Shown one piece after another: positions 63,080 to 64,000 of a stretch of DNA of 64,000 nucleotides (position 1 is the first letter of the stretch; each line of letters begins with the position of its first letter). Both the position numbers and the translations under genes were made by a program. This DNA comes from SZUA-430 sp044220975. GTDB lineage: Bacteria; Pseudomonadota; Alphaproteobacteria; Micropepsales; Micropepsaceae. The stretch covers positions 165,801-229,800 of the forward strand of contig JBGAPZ010000001.1 of assembly GCA_044220975.1 (NCBI GenBank). Reading direction: 5' to 3'. The notes beneath the pieces are model-generated. The model had not been told where the DNA came from. It saw only the letters and a list, made by a program, of their open reading frames with translations, and searched no databases.

Positions 63080-63790
63080 ATGGACTCAGCCAACGCTTTA
63101 CTGCTGACACCTGCCGAACAACAGGCGCTCTGGCTGAGCCTGACCGTCGCGCTGCGCTCGGTCGCGTTCAGTTTGCCCTTCGCCGTCGCGGTCGCGTGGT
63201 TTCTGTCGCGCGCACGCTTTCCCGGGAAGACGTTGATCGATGGCCTCGTGCACCTGCCACTCGTGCTTCCGCCAGTCGTGGTCGGCTACCTCCTCCTTAT
63301 CGGGTTCGGTACGCGCGGACCCATAGGCCACTGGTTGCTCGACACGTTCGGCATTCGCCTCGCCTTCACCAGCGAAGGCGCCTCCCTTGCAACCGCCGTG
63401 ATGGCATTTCCGCTCATGGTGCGCGCAATGCGCCTCGCACTCGACGCAGTGGACCGCGGGCTAGAAGACGCGGCGCGTACGTTGGGCGCCGGCGCATTCG
63501 ACCGCTTCCGCACGATCACCTTGCCGCTGATGCTGCCGGGTATCCTGGCAGGCGGCGTCGTGGCGTTTGCGGCAAGCCTCGGTGAGTTCGGCGCCGTCAT
63601 CACGTTCGCCTCCAACATCCCCGGCGAAACGCAGACGCTGCCGCTTGCCATCTATCAAGCGATCCAAACCCCCGACGGCGATGCGATGGCGGCCCGCCTA
63701 GCTCTGCTCTCGATCATCCTGGCATTCAGCGGCTTGATATTGTCCGAGTACTTCGCACGCCGCATCAAGGCGATGACGGGGGCCACGTGA
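63080..63790 (+). CDS. modB: Molybdate ABC transporter permease
   Basis: A 236-residue inner-membrane permease with about five helices. The BPD-type EAA loop is LEDAARTLGAGAFDRFRTIT, which contacts ModC. ASLGEFGAVITFASNIPGET is characteristic of ModB. The stop overlaps the GTG start of modC. Confidence 0.95.
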   Translation: MDSANALLLTPAEQQALWLSLTVALRSVAFSLPFAVAVAWFLSRARFPGKTLIDGLVHLPLVLPPVVVGYLLLIGFGTRGPIGHWLLDTFGIRLAFTSEGASLATAVMAFPLMVRAMRLALDAVDRGLEDAARTLGAGAFDRFRTITLPLMLPGILAGGVVAFAASLGEFGAVITFASNIPGETQTLPLAIYQAIQTPDGDAMAARLALLSIILAFSGLILSEYFARRIKAMTGAT

Positions 63791-64000
63791 TCGACGTCGC
63801 GATCACCAAACGTCAAGGTAACTTCGCACTCGACGTCGCGTTCGAAGCAGGCGGCGGCGTCACCGCGCTCTTCGGCCGCTCGGGCGCCGGCAAAAGCACG
63901 ATCGTGAAGGCTATCGCTGGCTTGGTGAAACCGGACCGCGGACGCATCCGCGTCGGCGACACGCTCCTTTTCGATGCCGCAGCCCGTATTGATAGCCCGG
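63787..64000 (+). CDS. modC: Molybdate ABC transporter ATP-binding protein (partial)
   Basis: The first 71 residues of an ABC ATPase, cut by the end of the window. It starts at GTG 63787 in a GTGA overlap with modB. Walker A reads FGRSGAGKSTIVKAIAGL. GRSGAGKS is the ModC form of the P-loop. The signature, Walker B and TOBE domains lie beyond the window. Confidence 0.93.
   Translation, partial: MIDVAITKRQGNFALDVAFEAGGGVTALFGRSGAGKSTIVKAIAGLVKPDRGRIRVGDTLLFDAAARIDSP

Overview
The window is chromosomal DNA from an alphaproteobacterium. The evidence is gene order and domain make-up typical of that class: rpsB-tsf-pyrH-frr-uppS-cdsA-dxr-rseP-bamA-skp-lpxD-fabZ-lpxA-lpxI-lpxB, then gltA, gltX, comEC, lexA, moeA, moaC and trp genes, then tpiA, rlpA, dacC-tmk-holB-tatD, and mazG/hflX-hfq-dat. 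LpxI is present and the lexA promoter carries GTTC-N7-GTTC boxes, both alphaproteobacterial traits. I cannot place the order or family. Nothing here is phage, plasmid, insertion sequence or CRISPR.

Layout. 1-6.3 kb: proS tail, lolCD lipoprotein export, a small membrane protein, dnaE. 6.3-8.0 kb (minus): DUF2569 membrane protein and an aminotransferase. 8.2-23.7 kb (plus): a long translation and envelope-biogenesis run, with many start/stop overlaps. 23.7-26.5 kb (minus): gltA and gltX. 26.6-28.8 kb (plus): comEC. 28.8-34.0 kb (minus): trpG-trpDC-moaC-moeA-lexA. 34.2-35.6 kb (plus): an aldehyde dehydrogenase that splits trpG from trpE. 35.7-39.0 kb (minus): ppiD-trpE. 39.3-46.5 kb: tpiA, a short-chain dehydrogenase, rlpA, dacC, tmk, holB, tatD and a metallo-beta-lactamase-fold hydrolase. 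46.9-50.1 kb: exbB-exbD-tonB-exbD-tonB. 50.1-54.4 kb: accessory genes (TSUP exporter, DUF1428, cysteine-cluster protein, zinc ribbon, acyl-CoA dehydrogenase, a hypothetical). 54.6-58.1 kb: mazG, hflX-hfq, D-amino-acid aminotransferase. 58.1-61.5 kb: a large nested inverted repeat and a long TPR protein. 61.5-64.0 kb: a small secreted protein and modE/modABC molybdate uptake.

The most notable points are a MoaC protein with a C-terminal helix-turn-helix domain, an in-frame TrpD-TrpC fusion, a roughly 400-bp nested inverted repeat at 58.1-58.5 kb, doubled skp, exbD and tonB genes, an altered active-site loop in DnaE, two LexA boxes, and a ModE box in front of modA. At least six reading-frame breaks (bamA, gltX, tatD, hflX and two in the TPR gene) hit genes that are mostly essential. 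I read them as uncorrected indels in the sequence rather than real pseudogenes, and have annotated the genes across the breaks.
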